Positions 1 through 13,429 of a stretch of 64,000 bases of DNA are shown one piece after another (position 1 is the stretch's first letter; the number at the start of each line of letters is the position of its first letter). The notes under the pieces are model-generated. The model saw nothing but the letters and a program-made list of their open reading frames with translations. It made no database searches and was not told where the DNA came from. Position numbers and translations under genes: made by a program. The stretch is from Diadophis punctatus similis (Eukaryota > Chordata > Lepidosauria > Squamata > Dipsadidae). The stretch lies in the NCBI GenBank assembly GCA_023053685.1, contig JALIGW010000002.1:248659856-248723855 (forward strand), given 5' to 3'.

Positions 1-2436
1 CTCTTGTCTGTTCCTGTTAATATCTTATCGAATTCTGTCAATTCTATATAAAAACCATATAGTTTAGCATTTTTATCATATCTAGATTGTATTTGCATTT
101 GTGTATACTAATCCATATCAGCCCCTTGTTTTTCTAGTTCTTGTTTCATTTTAAGTTCCCCCTTCTCCGACAAAATATCTTTATATCTAATAACATTTCC
201 CATATTGATAATATTTGGATATATAAGTGCTTCCATTGTCAAAAGCCAGACTGGTATCTTCAAGTAGTGTGGTTCTCTAATTTTTTCCAATTCTAATAAT
301 AAAGGGTTTCTTATATAATGTCTTGAAAATAACCATGTATCTTATTTTTCCCATACCATAAGAAAGTGTGCCAACCCAGTTGCAAGTCATATTCCTCCAG
401 TGTCAGTAACCTTGTATTTCTCAATACAATCCATTCCTTCATCCATGCTAACGCTGCTGCTTGGAGGACATCCCTGTCTTGTTCCTTTCCTGATATTAAC
501 CTTTTCCGTCACATCTCTATTTACCAACACCCTAGCCAATTGTTTATAATATATCATCTTGATCATATTAATGAATCTCTCCCCAAAGTCCATAACTTTT
601 AACTGCCTCAGCATAAATTGCCAGTTAATGTTGTCAAATGCCTTCTGTGCATCAAGAAAGATCAGCGCCACTTGTTTCTCTGGATGGGTTTCATAATATT
701 CCAATGTGTTCAAAATTATTCTCATATTATCTTTGATCTGTCTCTTAGGTAAAAAGCCATTTTGGTCTCTGTGTATAAATTCATTTAAAAATATCTTTAG
801 TCTTTCTGCCATTATTGAAGCAAATATCCTGTAATCCGCATTTAGCAGGGAGATTGGTCTGTAATTTTTTATCTGTTGCAAGTCTGAATCTTCTTTCGGT
901 ATGGGTGATATATGCCTCTATCTACGAAGTTGGCATTTTCGCCTCTAACAGTAAGTCATTAAATACTTCCAACATTGTATTGCTCATAACGTCTTGTAGC
1001 ATTTTATATAGCTCCGCTGGTAATCCATCTGGACCTGGCGTTTTGCCGTTCTGCCTTTTAATTGCCTCTGTCAATTCCATCATTGTTATTCTTTCCTCTA
1101 GTGGTGTTTAAATGTTTCTGGTATTGTAGGTAATTCAGCTTTTTCTACCGGCAGGTATATTTTTGTTTTTTCTTCTAACATTGTCTCTTGTTTATATAAT
1201 TTTTCATAATACTCATGAATCATTTTCTTTTTCTCATCATTTCAATAACATAGTATTCCTTCATCATCTATCAGTTGATAAGCTAATTTTTTTCCCTTCT
1301 CTTTTTTCAATCTATATGCCAACCATCTTCCTGGTTTATTTGCATTGTCAAAAAAGTTTTGCTTGGTGCTCTTAATTTTTTGTGTGAAGTCTTCTTTTTC
1401 TTTTAAATTCAATTTATGTTTTTTCAAGTCCATTTGATTTCTTATATTCTTTTTTGTTGGGTCTTTTTGTAAATCCATCTCTAATTTCTTATATTCCTCT
1501 TCTAATTCTTTTTGCGCTTGTCTTTTCCTTTTATTTCTTTTTCTCACACAAGTTATTGCTAACCCTCTAATATATGCTTTGGCTGTGTCCCATACATTTT
1601 GTATTGATGTTTCTTCTTTTTATTTACTTTAAAGAAAAAGACAAGCTCCTTTTCCATAAACTGTAAGAATTCCTTTTCATTTAAAATTGGTTGGTTTAAT
1701 GTCAATCTTATCTTTTTTTGTCCCCGCCATATAAGTTCCATCAGATTATGATCCGCCCAAGTGCTTGTTGCAATATTTATTTCTTGAATATTGAATAATA
1801 AATATGCTGACATCCACATCGTATCTATTCTGGACCAAGATATGTTTCTATTAGAATAAAATGTATATTGATTTTTCTCCGGATACCTTCCTCGCCAAGC
1901 ATCTTGCACACCTAATTCTTCCACCATTTAAAAAAAGGTTTTTAGAAGTGTTTCCCTGGATTTTTTATTTATCATTTGAGTTTTATAGTCCAAATCTACA
2001 GCCACAATTGTATTGAAATCGCCTACAATACATATATTTTTATACTCCAATTTTATAATTTTCCTGTGTAATTAACCATAGAAATCTTCTTGGTTATGAT
2101 TTGGTGCATATATCGCCACAAGAAGTGTTTGTTTACAGTTCAATGTTATTTCCACCATTAAAATCCTCCCTTCTTCATCCGTGAAAACTTGTTTGGCCTT
2201 TATTTTCTCTTTAATATACTGTATAATGCAACCCACCTCTTACTTTGATGTGCAAGTAAGACATATAATTTCCCAATTTTTGGGTATTCCAATTTTTTTT
2301 TGTTTTGTTTCCTAATATGAACTTCCTGTTTTATGTCCTGTTTTAATTTCTCCAATTTATTAACTGTTCTTTTCCTTTTTATTACCGAGTTCAATCCATT
2401 TATGTTAATCGATGTTAGTTTTATTTCTTTTTCCAT
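1..2436 (-). mobile_element. L1-type LINE ORF2, decayed, continues past left edge
   Basis: Read on the minus strand, the order is the ORF2 start (about 2436-2200, resembling the usual L1 endonuclease N-terminus), the endonuclease end (1927-1559, with an SRID motif and a later ADHN motif), a lysine-rich linker (1547-1242) and reverse transcriptase (881-387, with the NGFLPKRQIKDN and FLDAQKAFDNI blocks). A more C-terminal piece lies at 290-108. The frame is broken several times and the catalytic YADD block is not found, so this copy is dead. Sequence between 386 and 300 appears deleted relative to the copy at 5.6-7.4 kb. The element leaves the window on the left. Assignment to L1 is firm; the subfamily is not known. 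Confidence 0.88.
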
Positions 2437-2439
2437 ATT

Positions 2440-2889
2440 TTACTTGTGTGTGTATTTTATAGCCCTGGTTGTCCTTATCTCTCTTATCTCTCTTGATTGT
2501 TTTGCCCTCGCTCCTTCTTTAATTACTATTTCCACTCGGTCCTTTACCATTTCTTTTTGTTGTTTATCTCTCTCCTCCATAAGTTCTTCCTGGTATCTAA
2601 CCTCTCTTTCCTCTCTCAGTCTCTCCTCTTCTTGCAATCCTATATATTGATCATAAAATTGTTCTGCCTTCTGTATTGAATCTAACTTATGTCTTTGTTC
2701 CTGCCAAGTCACCAACACTCCCTCAGGTATCAGCCATCTAAAATTCACTCTGATCTTGGTAGTCTTCCATGTGTCAAATGAATCATAATTAATATAAGAG
2801 GTTATTCTTGTATTGTGATATGTTTGGGTATTTATTGTAATGCAGACTTTTTTCCTTTTTTCACATCTTCTTAACCATTTTATAAACAA
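2440..2889 (-). mobile_element. L1 ORF1-like C-terminal fragment
   Basis: A 149-residue minus-strand frame lies directly upstream of the L1 ORF2 start, which is where ORF1 ends in L1. It carries a basic region followed by a long charged, helix-prone stretch rich in Glu, Arg and Lys. The position and composition suit the end of a reptile L1 ORF1. No RRM motif is clear, so the call rests mainly on context. Confidence 0.55.
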
Positions 2890-3309
2890 TTCAAGTTACA
2901 CTTTTTTTTGAATCTTATAGACAAAGAGAGAGCAAGAAGAGCACTCTGGACAACATAGAATAACAAGCAACATTGAAAAAGAAAGAAAATCAAGCCAGAA
3001 ATCAAGATATTTTCCATTTCATACACAAAGCCACACAATTCTTCATCTTCCTCAGCAGATGAGAGAGAAACGAGAGAAAATCAAGAAGTGATTTCAAGCT
3101 CGAAAAAGTAGAGTATACGAAACTTACATGAAAGAAGTAAAGGAAAGTCTGGGGAGACTATATTTTAATTTAGAAAAAGAGGGAAATATCTGGAAGTCGG
3201 TGAGGAGAAAAGGTCAATTAGACAGCCACATAGAAAAGACAATAACAGGCCTCACCCTGTGAGGAAAAAAACGGCTTGAATCAAAAAGCACTACTTTGAA
3301 AAGCCATAG
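2890..3309. other. No gene recognised; purine-rich spacer before zinc-finger remnant
   Basis: This is A- and G-rich sequence between the L1 and the zinc-finger array. The plus strand near 3120-3260 reads in pieces like the acidic spacer that often precedes fingers in a terminal zinc-finger exon, but with stops. No KRAB, SCAN or BTB domain is visible here or elsewhere in the window. Confidence 0.4.
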
Positions 3310-5049
<1,740 letters not shown>

Positions 5050-5354
5050 TAGACAAACAATATGAGATTCTAGAGGGCGGGAAAACTCAGCATTCTAAGC
5101 TGCTGAAACACTACTGCACAGAAACCATAAGTCTCAATGTGGGATAAGTTTCACTCATAATTCTAACTTGGTGACAGACTAGGAGACTCACATCATGGAG
5201 AAACTGTATTAATGCCTGGATTATGGGAAATGTTTCAGATGAAATTCCAACCTGGTGATATACCAGGGGACTCACAGGGGTGGGCAACTGTATGAGTGTC
5301 CAGAGTGTGGGAAAAGTTTCAGTCAGAATTCTGACCTGGTGGTACACCAGAGGA
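5050..5354 (+). pseudogene. Degenerate 3' fingers of the same zinc-finger exon
   Basis: After the stop at 5047-5049 about three more finger-like units can be followed in shifting frames (for example [19 protein letters not shown] at about 5296-5353). They show that the ancestral array was longer and that its 3' end decayed. The last unit is cut off by a transposon end at about 5355. Confidence 0.7.
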
Positions 5355-5510
5355 GTGGTCCCCAACCTTTGCAACTTTGCGGCCTGGTGCTTTGGAGAGT
5401 GGAACCAGGACGTGCGATTGGTGAACTGGCACATGTGATGTGCATGCACGCACAGCTCCACTCATGCAAGAGAGAAGAGAAGCTTTTGGGGTGCAATTTT
5501 GTGCTCCTTC
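5355..5510 (+). mobile_element. hAT-like transposon fragment (GTGGTCCCCAACC end)
   Basis: The sequence begins with GTGGTCCCCAACCTTTG, a common vertebrate hAT terminus, directly inside a zinc finger. A similar end is at 34640-34700. The right terminus is not found. Confidence 0.5.
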
Positions 5511-5644
5511 AGTAAGGTGACCAACTTTTTTACAATGAAAAGAAGGACAAATAAATTGAAAAAAATATCATAAATAAAAGAAACATTTTATTCATTGCAA
5601 CAATAATACACTATAATATGATATATGCATACATAATTTGAAGT
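5511..5644. other. AT-rich spacer, possible transposon-end remnant
   Basis: Starts with AAGGTGACCAACTTTTTT, which resembles the terminus of the element at 46724-47551, then AT-rich sequence with no coding signal. Confidence 0.3.
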
Positions 5645-5806
5645 TGTTGTGTCATAAATTGCCAATTAACATTATCAAAGGCTTTCTGTGCATTTAAAAA
5701 CATTAAAGCTGCTTGTTTTCCAGGATATTGTTCATAGTACTCTAAGGTATTTAAAATCATGCGCATATTGTCTTTTATCTGTCTTTTTGGTAAAATCCAT
5801 TTTTGG
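5645..5806 (-). mobile_element. Inverted 5' segment of an L1 insertion
   Basis: The minus strand encodes L1 reverse transcriptase blocks (NGFLPKRQIKDN and AFDN-NWQFM), matching the L1 at 881-387. At about 5807 the orientation flips and the plus strand continues with more C-terminal ORF2 sequence. Confidence 0.8.
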
Positions 5807-7410
5807 AGATGGGTCCAAAATTATTACAACAGATTGAATGATATGGTGAAGTGGCGGAATTAAAAATTAATAAAGATAAAACAAATCTTTTAGTCAAAAA
5901 CATGACAGAAAAACAAAAAAAAAGGAATTGACTGGAATATTAAATATACAAATTGTAAAGAAAGTTAGATATTTGGGGATCCATTTATCTGCAAGATGCT
6001 TAAAAATTAAAGAATATAATTACATAAAGTTAAAGAAACAAATTGAGGTCGATTTGAAAAAATGGAAAAATCTTCAATTGTCACTGATGGGCAGAATTGC
6101 TCTGATCAAGATGAATATATTGCCTCATTTATTATTCTTGTTTTCGACAATTCCAATAAAAATAGAGAAAATATACTTTAAGGAGATAAACAAAATGATT
6201 TTGAAATTGGTTTGGCAAGGGAAAAAAGCAAGAATAAATTTAAAAATGTTACAAAATGCAAGGACTAGAGGTGGCTTTGGACTCCTGAATTGGGAGCTCT
6301 ACTACCATGCAGCAGTATTGACATGGATGAGATAATGGATTTTATTAAAAAATCAGAGACTTTTGTTATTGGAAGGACATGACTTAGGTTGGCACGTGCT
6401 TATATGGTATGGAAGAAACAAAATACATAGCTATTTCCAGAGACATTATATTAGGAACTCTTTATATTTAATATGGGGGAAAATAAAAACAAAAAACTAT
6501 ACGAGTATTCCAAATTGGATATCGATAATAGAGGCATCAATTCATCCAAGCAGAGTGAATTGGCAAAATATATCATGGTATAAAGATATTTTGACCGAAG
6601 ATGGGAAGCTGAATCGACTCAAGAATTAGAGAACCAAGGAATTAAAATGGATTGGTTTATGAGACTACAAATACAGACAAGATATGAAAAAGACAGTAAA
6701 TGGTGGGAATCATGTTAGAGAATACAGAATTAGATTAAATACTTACAGGACAGGATGAAAAACTAATCAAGAAAATTTATAACTATTTTTCTATGTTAAT
6801 TTAGAATTCGAACAAGTGAAAGAGGGAATGATAAAATGGACACAAAATTTTGGCTACACAATAAAATTAGAAAAATGGGAACAACTTTGGGAAAGGAACT
6901 ATAAATTGACTATGGCAACAGCATATAAAGAGAACTTATATAAAATGTTTTATAGATGGCACATGTCACCAGAAAGAATTGCAAAAATGTTTAAGAACAA
7001 GACTATGAAATGTTGGAAATGTCAACAAATACCAGGTTTTCTTTATCATATGTGGTGGACATGTGCAGAAGCAAAAGATTATTGGACTCTAATTCAGATA
7101 TGGATAGAAAAAATGCTGAAACAAAAGATAGAGTTGAAACCAGAAATATTCTTGTTAGGAATTATACCAGAGAAATTTAACAAAGAAAATACCTATTTAA
7201 TTATACATGTGATAACTGCAGCTAGAATTGCATTTGCGCAAAAATGGAAAGGAACTAAGATCCCATCTGAAGAAGATATACTTAAGAAAATTTTGGAATG
7301 TGCCGAGATGAATAGATTGACAATGAAAATTAAAGACAAGGAAGAATCAGAATATGATAATGTTTGGATGAAATTTTATAATTGGATAGAAAGTGAATAT
7401 AGTTAGAATT
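5807..7410 (+). mobile_element. L1 ORF2 C-terminal part, plus strand
   Basis: Plus-strand L1 ORF2 runs from the GEVAELKINKDKT block through the thumb region (SLMGRIALIKMNILPHLLF) to the cysteine-containing C-terminus (KCWKCQQIPGFLYHMWWTC) and a stop at about 7404. Frames break at about 6335, 6629 and 6720. Together with the inverted piece at 5645-5806 this is one insertion. Confidence 0.88.
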
Positions 7411-7461
7411 TAAGATAGAATGATTATTGAAATTACAGGGTAAGGAATTGAAGAATTAAGA

Positions 7462-7692
7462 GCTGAGGTGGTGCAGTGGTTAAATGCTGCGACTGCAGGC
7501 TGACTGCTAGTTCAGCAGTTCAGCTGTTCAAATCTCACCAGGCTCAAGATTGACTCAGCCTTCCATCCTTCCGAGGTGGGTAAAATGAGGACCCAGATTG
7601 TTGGGGGCAATATGCTGAACTCTCTAAACCGCTTAGAGAGGGCTGTAAAGCACTATGAAGCAGTATATAAGTAAATTGCTATTGCTATAAAG
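7462..7692 (+). mobile_element. tRNA-derived SINE with L2-like 3' end
   Basis: It starts GAGGTGGTGCAGTGGTTAAA (A-box-like), has a GTTCAAATCTC B-box-like block, and continues into a 3' part reading AAACCGCTTAGAGAGGGC and a tail of TATTGC-like repeats. The same unit recurs at 13162, 38046, 39122 and 48815. Confidence 0.85.
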
Positions 7693-7924
7693 GGGAGAAC
7701 CCAGATGACAAAATTAGACTCTAAAGGTAACAGTAATGTTGAAGCATATATTTAAAACAGAATAATGGTTATGGATAAGATATGAAAATATACAAAGAAT
7801 AGAAGGGACACTGATAGGCGATAAACACTGTACATAGTAATATATTATCAGTCTGTTAATAATAAGATTAGAATTAAAATCACTCAAGGAAGGGTTTTTA
7901 GAGGGAGAAGAGGAAGTAGTTACG

Positions 7925-9344
7925 CCACCTGCAGAGTCATGGAATCAATCATCAACCAATCCATTACCCACTTAGAGACTAACAACTTACTCTCTCACAA
8001 ACAATTTGGTTTCAGAAAAAAGTTATCCTGCAATCTACAACTTCTACATTGTAAAAACATATGGACTACAAAACTCGACCAGGTCAAAGCAATAGACACA
8101 ATCTACATAGACTTTTGTAATGCCTTTGACTCCATAGTACACGACAAACTACTCCTAAAACTAAAATCTTATGGCATCTCTGGCCCCCTACACAAATGGA
8201 TAACTGCATTCCTGTCAAACAGACAACAAGTGGTCAAAAATAGGATCACCTCTATCAAACCCTGTACCTGTTAATAGCGGTGTTCCCCAAGGCAGCGTCT
8301 TAGGACCTACTCTCTTCATTCTTTACATAAATGACATTTGTGATAATATACAAAGCAACTGCATCCTCTTCGCAGATGATGTAAAACTATTCAACACCAC
8401 CGACAATACTACAACCCTTCAAAAAGACCTTGACTATGTATCTGAATGGTTAAACAAGTGGCAACTACCAATCTCAATCAACAAATGCTCAGTTTTACAC
8501 ATTGGCAAAAATAATCAAAACACAAAATGCAAACTTGATGATCATGACCTTGATGATGATCCTCACTCAGTAAAGGACCTTGGAGTACTCATCTCTAACA
8601 ATCTAAGTGCCAGAGCCCACTGCAACAACATAGCTAAGAAGGCATTAAGAGTGGTTAACTAACCTTGTGCAGCTTCTTCTCAGGTAACATTGTACTCTTA
8701 ACCAGAGCATACAAAACATTTGCTAGACCGATTCTTGAATACAGCTCATCTGTCTGGAACCCACACTACATATCAGACATTAACACAATTGAGAATGTCC
8801 AGAGATACTTCACAAGAAGATATTACATTCCTCTGTTCACAACAGAATATCTTATGAAACCAGACTTGAAATTTGGGGACTTGAAAATTTAGAACTACAC
8901 CGCCTTCAATCTGACCTAAGTGTAGCTCACAAAATTATCTGCCACAAGTCCTACCTGTTAACGACCACTTCAGCTTCAACCGCACCAATACACGAGCTCA
9001 CAATAGATACAAACTTAATGTAAACCGCTCCAAACTTGATTGCAAAAAATTTGACTTCAATAACAGAGTGGTTAATGCCTGGAACACTTTACCTGACTCA
9101 GTAGTTTCTTCCCCAAACCCCAAAAACTTCAACTCAGATTATCTACCATCGACCTCACCCCATTCCTAAGAGGTCGGTAAGGGGCGTGCATAAGCGCACA
9201 ATCGTGCCTACGGTTCGTGTCCTAATGTACCCATATATTCATATCTCTTTTACTCTTATTCATGAGCTTGTACTATCACATATATATTCAATCATGTTTT
9301 ACTGTTTATACTTTTAATCATATATGCTTGACAAAACAAATACA
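7925..9344 (+). mobile_element. CR1/L3-type LINE, reverse transcriptase and 3' end
   Basis: Reverse-transcriptase motifs occur in order: FGFRKKLSC, IYIDFCNAFDSI, GVPQGSVLGPTLF and FADDVKLF (the catalytic FADD block, about 8370-8395). These are followed by the C-terminal region and a 3' UTR carrying GGGGCGTGCATAAGCGC. It is frame-broken at about 8272, 8660 and 8890. The same 3' end recurs at 13115, 49020 and 62230. Endonuclease sequence is absent (5' truncated). Confidence 0.85.
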
Positions 9345-9650
9345 AATACAAAAAATACAAAGTATTAGTAGGGAAGAGGAGAAAGGGGTGGAGAGAGAGT
9401 TGTAAGGTAAGGGGAGAGAAGGGTAAGAAGGTTGTTGGAAGAGATGGATTTGTGAGAGGGGAGTGGAAAGATAAAACAGAAATTCAGACTGGTAAACAAA
9501 TAGCATGATATAGGTGCATATTAGGATATTAAATTACAATTGATTAGATAGAATTGTATAACCATATGTTTATTGATATTTTTAAGCTATATGATATATG
9601 TATGGATAATATGGAGAGAAAAATAATTTTTTTTTTACATGGGACAAATA

Positions 9651-10565
9651 CCGTATTTTTCGGAGTATAAGATGCACCTTAGTTTGGGGGAGGAAAACAA
9701 GGAAAAAAGGCCTCTGCCTCCCAGCAATTTGCCAAACAGCAAACAGCACAGATGATATGCACTGTTTGCTGTGTATTTCTGTGCATGTGTGCCTGACCCA
9801 TAGAAATAGCAAAGAATTGGAGAAATGTACATTATGGCAGTATATTAATCCCAGAAAGTTTTCTTAAATGTAATCACACTAACTCCTCCCAATTATTTAA
9901 ATAGATCTACTCCAAACATGACTAAGTCAGGGTTTAATTCAGCTGCCTTATGTTAATACTAATACTTAATACTAAAACAGGACATTTCAGGTTATACTTT
10001 TACAGATCTTTAAAATTGATGTGGCTTTCTGGAAGTATTCTCTGCTATTTAAAAGAAGATACAATAGCACTGGGCCTCTTCAGAGCAAGCATTTATTTTA
10101 AAAAGCTTCATTTTGTTAAGTTGTCTAGAACAATAATAAAGCAGTCTTTAAAAAATAAGTCTAATAATTTGAACACTCTACAAACATTTAACAAAATAAC
10201 ATATTAACAGAATCTGCCTCTACCTAGGATAGAACTCACAACCACCTGATTGTGAGGCAAAAGCTCTACCTCTAGGCCACAGCAGCTACAGCTTACCTCT
10301 TTGCAATTTCAGTAGTCTAACATTGCCAGCAGTTTATCTCCCAGCAATTTGTCTCATTACAGCCACCGTAGTTAGTTTCATTTTATCATGTGGCTTGCAA
10401 GCCTCAGTCAGCTGTAGGTCGGGAGGCAGATAATCTCTTATTTGCTAATCAGGCTCTGCCCTGTTTGCTGCAAAGAGGTAAATTGCTGGCAGGCAGAGGC
10501 CAAAGGGTGGGGGTGGCTGGGTGGGGCTACATTCGGTGTATAAGACGCATCCAAATTTTCACAAA
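9651..10565 (+). mobile_element. DNA transposon, CCGTATTTTTCGGAGTATAAG terminus, TA target
   Basis: The left end begins right after TA with CCGTATTTTTCGGAGTATAA. The internal right part (CATTCGGTGTATAAGACGCA) matches the element at 53100-54382, but the right terminus itself is missing. It contains a fragment of a Sauria-type SINE. Nonautonomous; superfamily unassigned, with a TA target suggesting a Tc1/mariner-like group. Confidence 0.65.
10205..10292 (-). mobile_element. Sauria-type SINE head fragment
   Basis: The minus strand reads as a tRNA-like head with a CCTAGAGGTAGAGC A box and a B-box-like block, matching the fuller copy at 21692-21918. Confidence 0.6.
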
Positions 10566-10889
10566 CTATGAAGGATGATGAAGAGTAAAATGGGTTAAAT
10601 AAAAAAATACGTGATTATGGATGTTAATGGAATAGTGATATAGGAATATAGAAGATATAATGATATGTAATGCTGCAAAAATATATTAATATTAGTAATA
10701 CATGTTATTTGTTAGGTTAGGATTTTTTGTGTCATTGTTATGTGGAGTTTAATGTATATTTGACTTGTATATATGTATATTTTGTGTATATATGTTGTTT
10801 TTAAAATTACTCAATAAATATTATTTTTTTAAAAAAGAATACTGCCCACAGAGGCCTCGGCCGTGCCAGGGATGGTCTGGATCCTCCTG

Positions 10890-11045
10890 GCTATCTATCA
10901 ATCAGAATAGAGTGGGAAGGGACCTTGGTGGTCATCTAGTCCAACCCCCTGCTCGAGCAGAAGACCTTTCCGGAATCATAGAATGACAGAGTCAGAAGGG
11001 GGTTCAGAGGTCATCTAGTCCAACCCGCTGCTCAAGCAGGCTTTC
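10890..11045 (-). mobile_element. Two CR1 3'-end tails
   Basis: Two units of the CR1 tail (minus orientation, GGTCATCTAGTCCAACCC) lie in a row. Confidence 0.75.
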
Positions 11046-11669
11046 CTCCAGAGAAACTGTTGGGGGGGGGAGGAGGCTGCCCTGCTGCAGACCCACCCAC
11101 CCACTCGGCATTTGAGGATCAGCAGGAAAGAGGGGAGGCAGTACATTTGCTGGGGGAGTGGGATAGGGAGACAGTAAGCCCCCTCCCCAGGTCAGGGCTG
11201 TTACGCATGCATAGGGAGAATTGTGGGGAAACCGCAACCTTCGTGTCATAACCGCATCCAATAAAACAGTGCCTTGTTTTTACTCTTGATCTGGATACGG
11301 CCTTTCTTTTCCCTGGTGTGTGTGGGGGGGGAAGGGGGGGACTTTCTATGGGGTGGTGGCAAAGGGGGGGGGCTTTCTGAGGAGGACAGCAAGGACAATG
11401 TCCTCTCTGCTTTGCCCTCCCCCCATCACTACAAGACCTGGCCCTCCCTGTAACCAAATGGGTCAAGGGGAATGGAAGGAGGCGATCTGATGGGGCCCTT
11501 GGGGAATCATCCGGGCAGTCCCCAAGATGGCCCCTGGGCCAGGCTGGCATCCCGAAATTCGGGTGTTGCGCAGCTCGGCTCCCCACTTCTGGGTTAGTGC
11601 CAGGTGCCCGAAGGGCCTCCGGAGAGATGTTTCGTGACCCAAGAGGGAACATCATCAGTGCTGGAAGGG
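11046..11669. other. GC-rich sequence, no gene recognised
   Basis: G-rich runs and open frames of low complexity. An AATAAA lies near 11260. I see no domain, splice pair or repeat family that I can name. Confidence 0.4.
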
Positions 11670-11748
11670 CGGAGGAGGAGGAGGAGGAGGAGGAGGAGGA
11701 GGAGGAGGAGGAGGAGGAGGAGGAGGAGGAGGAGGAGGAGGAGGAGGA
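11670..11748 (+). repeat. (GGA)n microsatellite
   Basis: About 26 uninterrupted GGA units. In other frames it reads as poly-Ser or poly-Arg, which explains long spurious frames here. Confidence 0.97.
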
Positions 11749-11943
11749 TGACTGGGGGATCCTTGGTGCTCTCTGAGCTGGGTGGTTTTCCTGCAGATGT
11801 TTTGTGGCCAACTAGGGAAGATCAGTTGGCTGGGTGACTTTGGGCCAGTTGTTCTCTCTCAGCCCAGCCCGCCTCACAGGGTTGTTCAGGGGAAAAGAGG
11901 GGGAACACCCATTGGATTATGTTCACAGTCTTGAGTGTTTGAT

Positions 11944-11944
<1 letters not shown>

Positions 11945-12011
<67 letters not shown>
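11945..12011 (+). repeat. (GA)n microsatellite
   Basis: About 33 GA units, directly before the GATA arrays. Confidence 0.97.
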
Positions 12012-12015
<4 letters not shown>

Positions 12016-12019
12016 GGAT

Positions 12020-12540
<521 letters not shown>

Positions 12541-13110
12541 GACAGAGATGTGAGACACGTGTAACTCTTGCCTCGTCTGAACCTCCTTCAGCCAACCCGT
12601 GTTGCGATATGAGGCGCCCATCCTCCTCCGCTCCCTTCTTTCTTGGCCTGCTGCCAAATGGCCAACAACCCGGGTTTGATTGCGTCCCGTTGCCAACTTT
12701 TCAACAGCGGATGTCAATTCCCCCCCCCCAAAAAAACCCGCCCCGCACGCTTTTGGCGTCACCGCTTCCTTGTTGGGGAAGGGGGAGCCGCTTCCCAAAT
12801 ATAGAATTTTCCCATACCTACGGATCGTAAAAAGATTCAAAAGACGGTCGGAGCTGGCTGGCTGGCTGGCCGGCCCGAAATTAACTCGGGTTGCTCCTTT
12901 GGGGTTAGTTTAAGGCGGCGGCGGGGGGGAGGCGATTGGCTAAAATGAGGCCGGAGGCTTTTTAGAGGTTGGGGTCTCTCGGGTGTCCCCCTCCCCCAGT
13001 TTAGGGCCCACCGGGGCGAACCACAAGACGACCCCTCTCTGCCACTGGGCAAACTGGGATGCTGTACTGGGAGGAAGAAGGTGTCTGGCCCTAAATTTGG
13101 GGAAGGGGGG
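12541..13110. other. GC-rich sequence, no gene recognised
   Basis: CpG-containing sequence with several overlapping short frames and no supportable gene. It may belong to the promoter-like GC-rich block that continues to about 14.7 kb. Confidence 0.4.
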
Positions 13111-13112
13111 CG

Positions 13113-13425
13113 AACTTCAATCATGTTTTACTGTTTATACTTTGCTTATAATCATATAACCAGGAGCCGAGGTGGCGCAGTGGTTAAAGTGCAGCACTGC
13201 AACCTACTTCAGCTGACTGCTAGTTCAGCAGTTCAGCTCTCACCGGCTCAAGGTTGACTCAGCCTTCCATCCTTCCGAGGTGGGTAAAGTGAGGACCCAG
13301 ATTGTTGGGGGAAATATGCTGAACTCTGTAAACCGCTTAGAGAGGGCTATGAAGCACTATGAAGCGGTATATAAGTCTAAGTGCTATTGCTATATATGCT
13401 TGACAAATATACAAATACTGTACAA
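13113..13425 (+). mobile_element. CR1/L3-type LINE 3' end split by a SINE (13162-13395)
   Basis: The pieces AATCATGTTTTACTGTTTATAC (13121-13142) and ATATGCTTGACAAATA (about 13396-13412) are adjacent in the LINE at 9290-9335. Between them lies a full tRNA-derived SINE beginning GAGCCGAGGTGGCGCAGTGG and ending in TATTGC repeats. The SINE is therefore the younger insertion. Confidence 0.8.
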
Positions 13426-13429
13426 AACT

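Larger units (their letters stand above)
7411..10838 (+). mobile_element. L1 3' UTR split by three later insertions
   Basis: A-rich, non-coding plus-strand sequence continues from the ORF2 stop in four pieces: 7411-7460, 7693-7920, 9345-9648 and 10566-10838. It ends with a CAATAAA signal and an A-rich tail near 10812-10838. The gaps are filled by a SINE, a CR1/L3-type LINE and a DNA transposon. Continuity of the pieces is an inference from composition and order. Confidence 0.5.

Noticed and set aside
7462..7540. tRNA gene
   Set aside because: A and B boxes are present, but there is no tRNA cloverleaf and the unit continues into a SINE body with several copies in the window.
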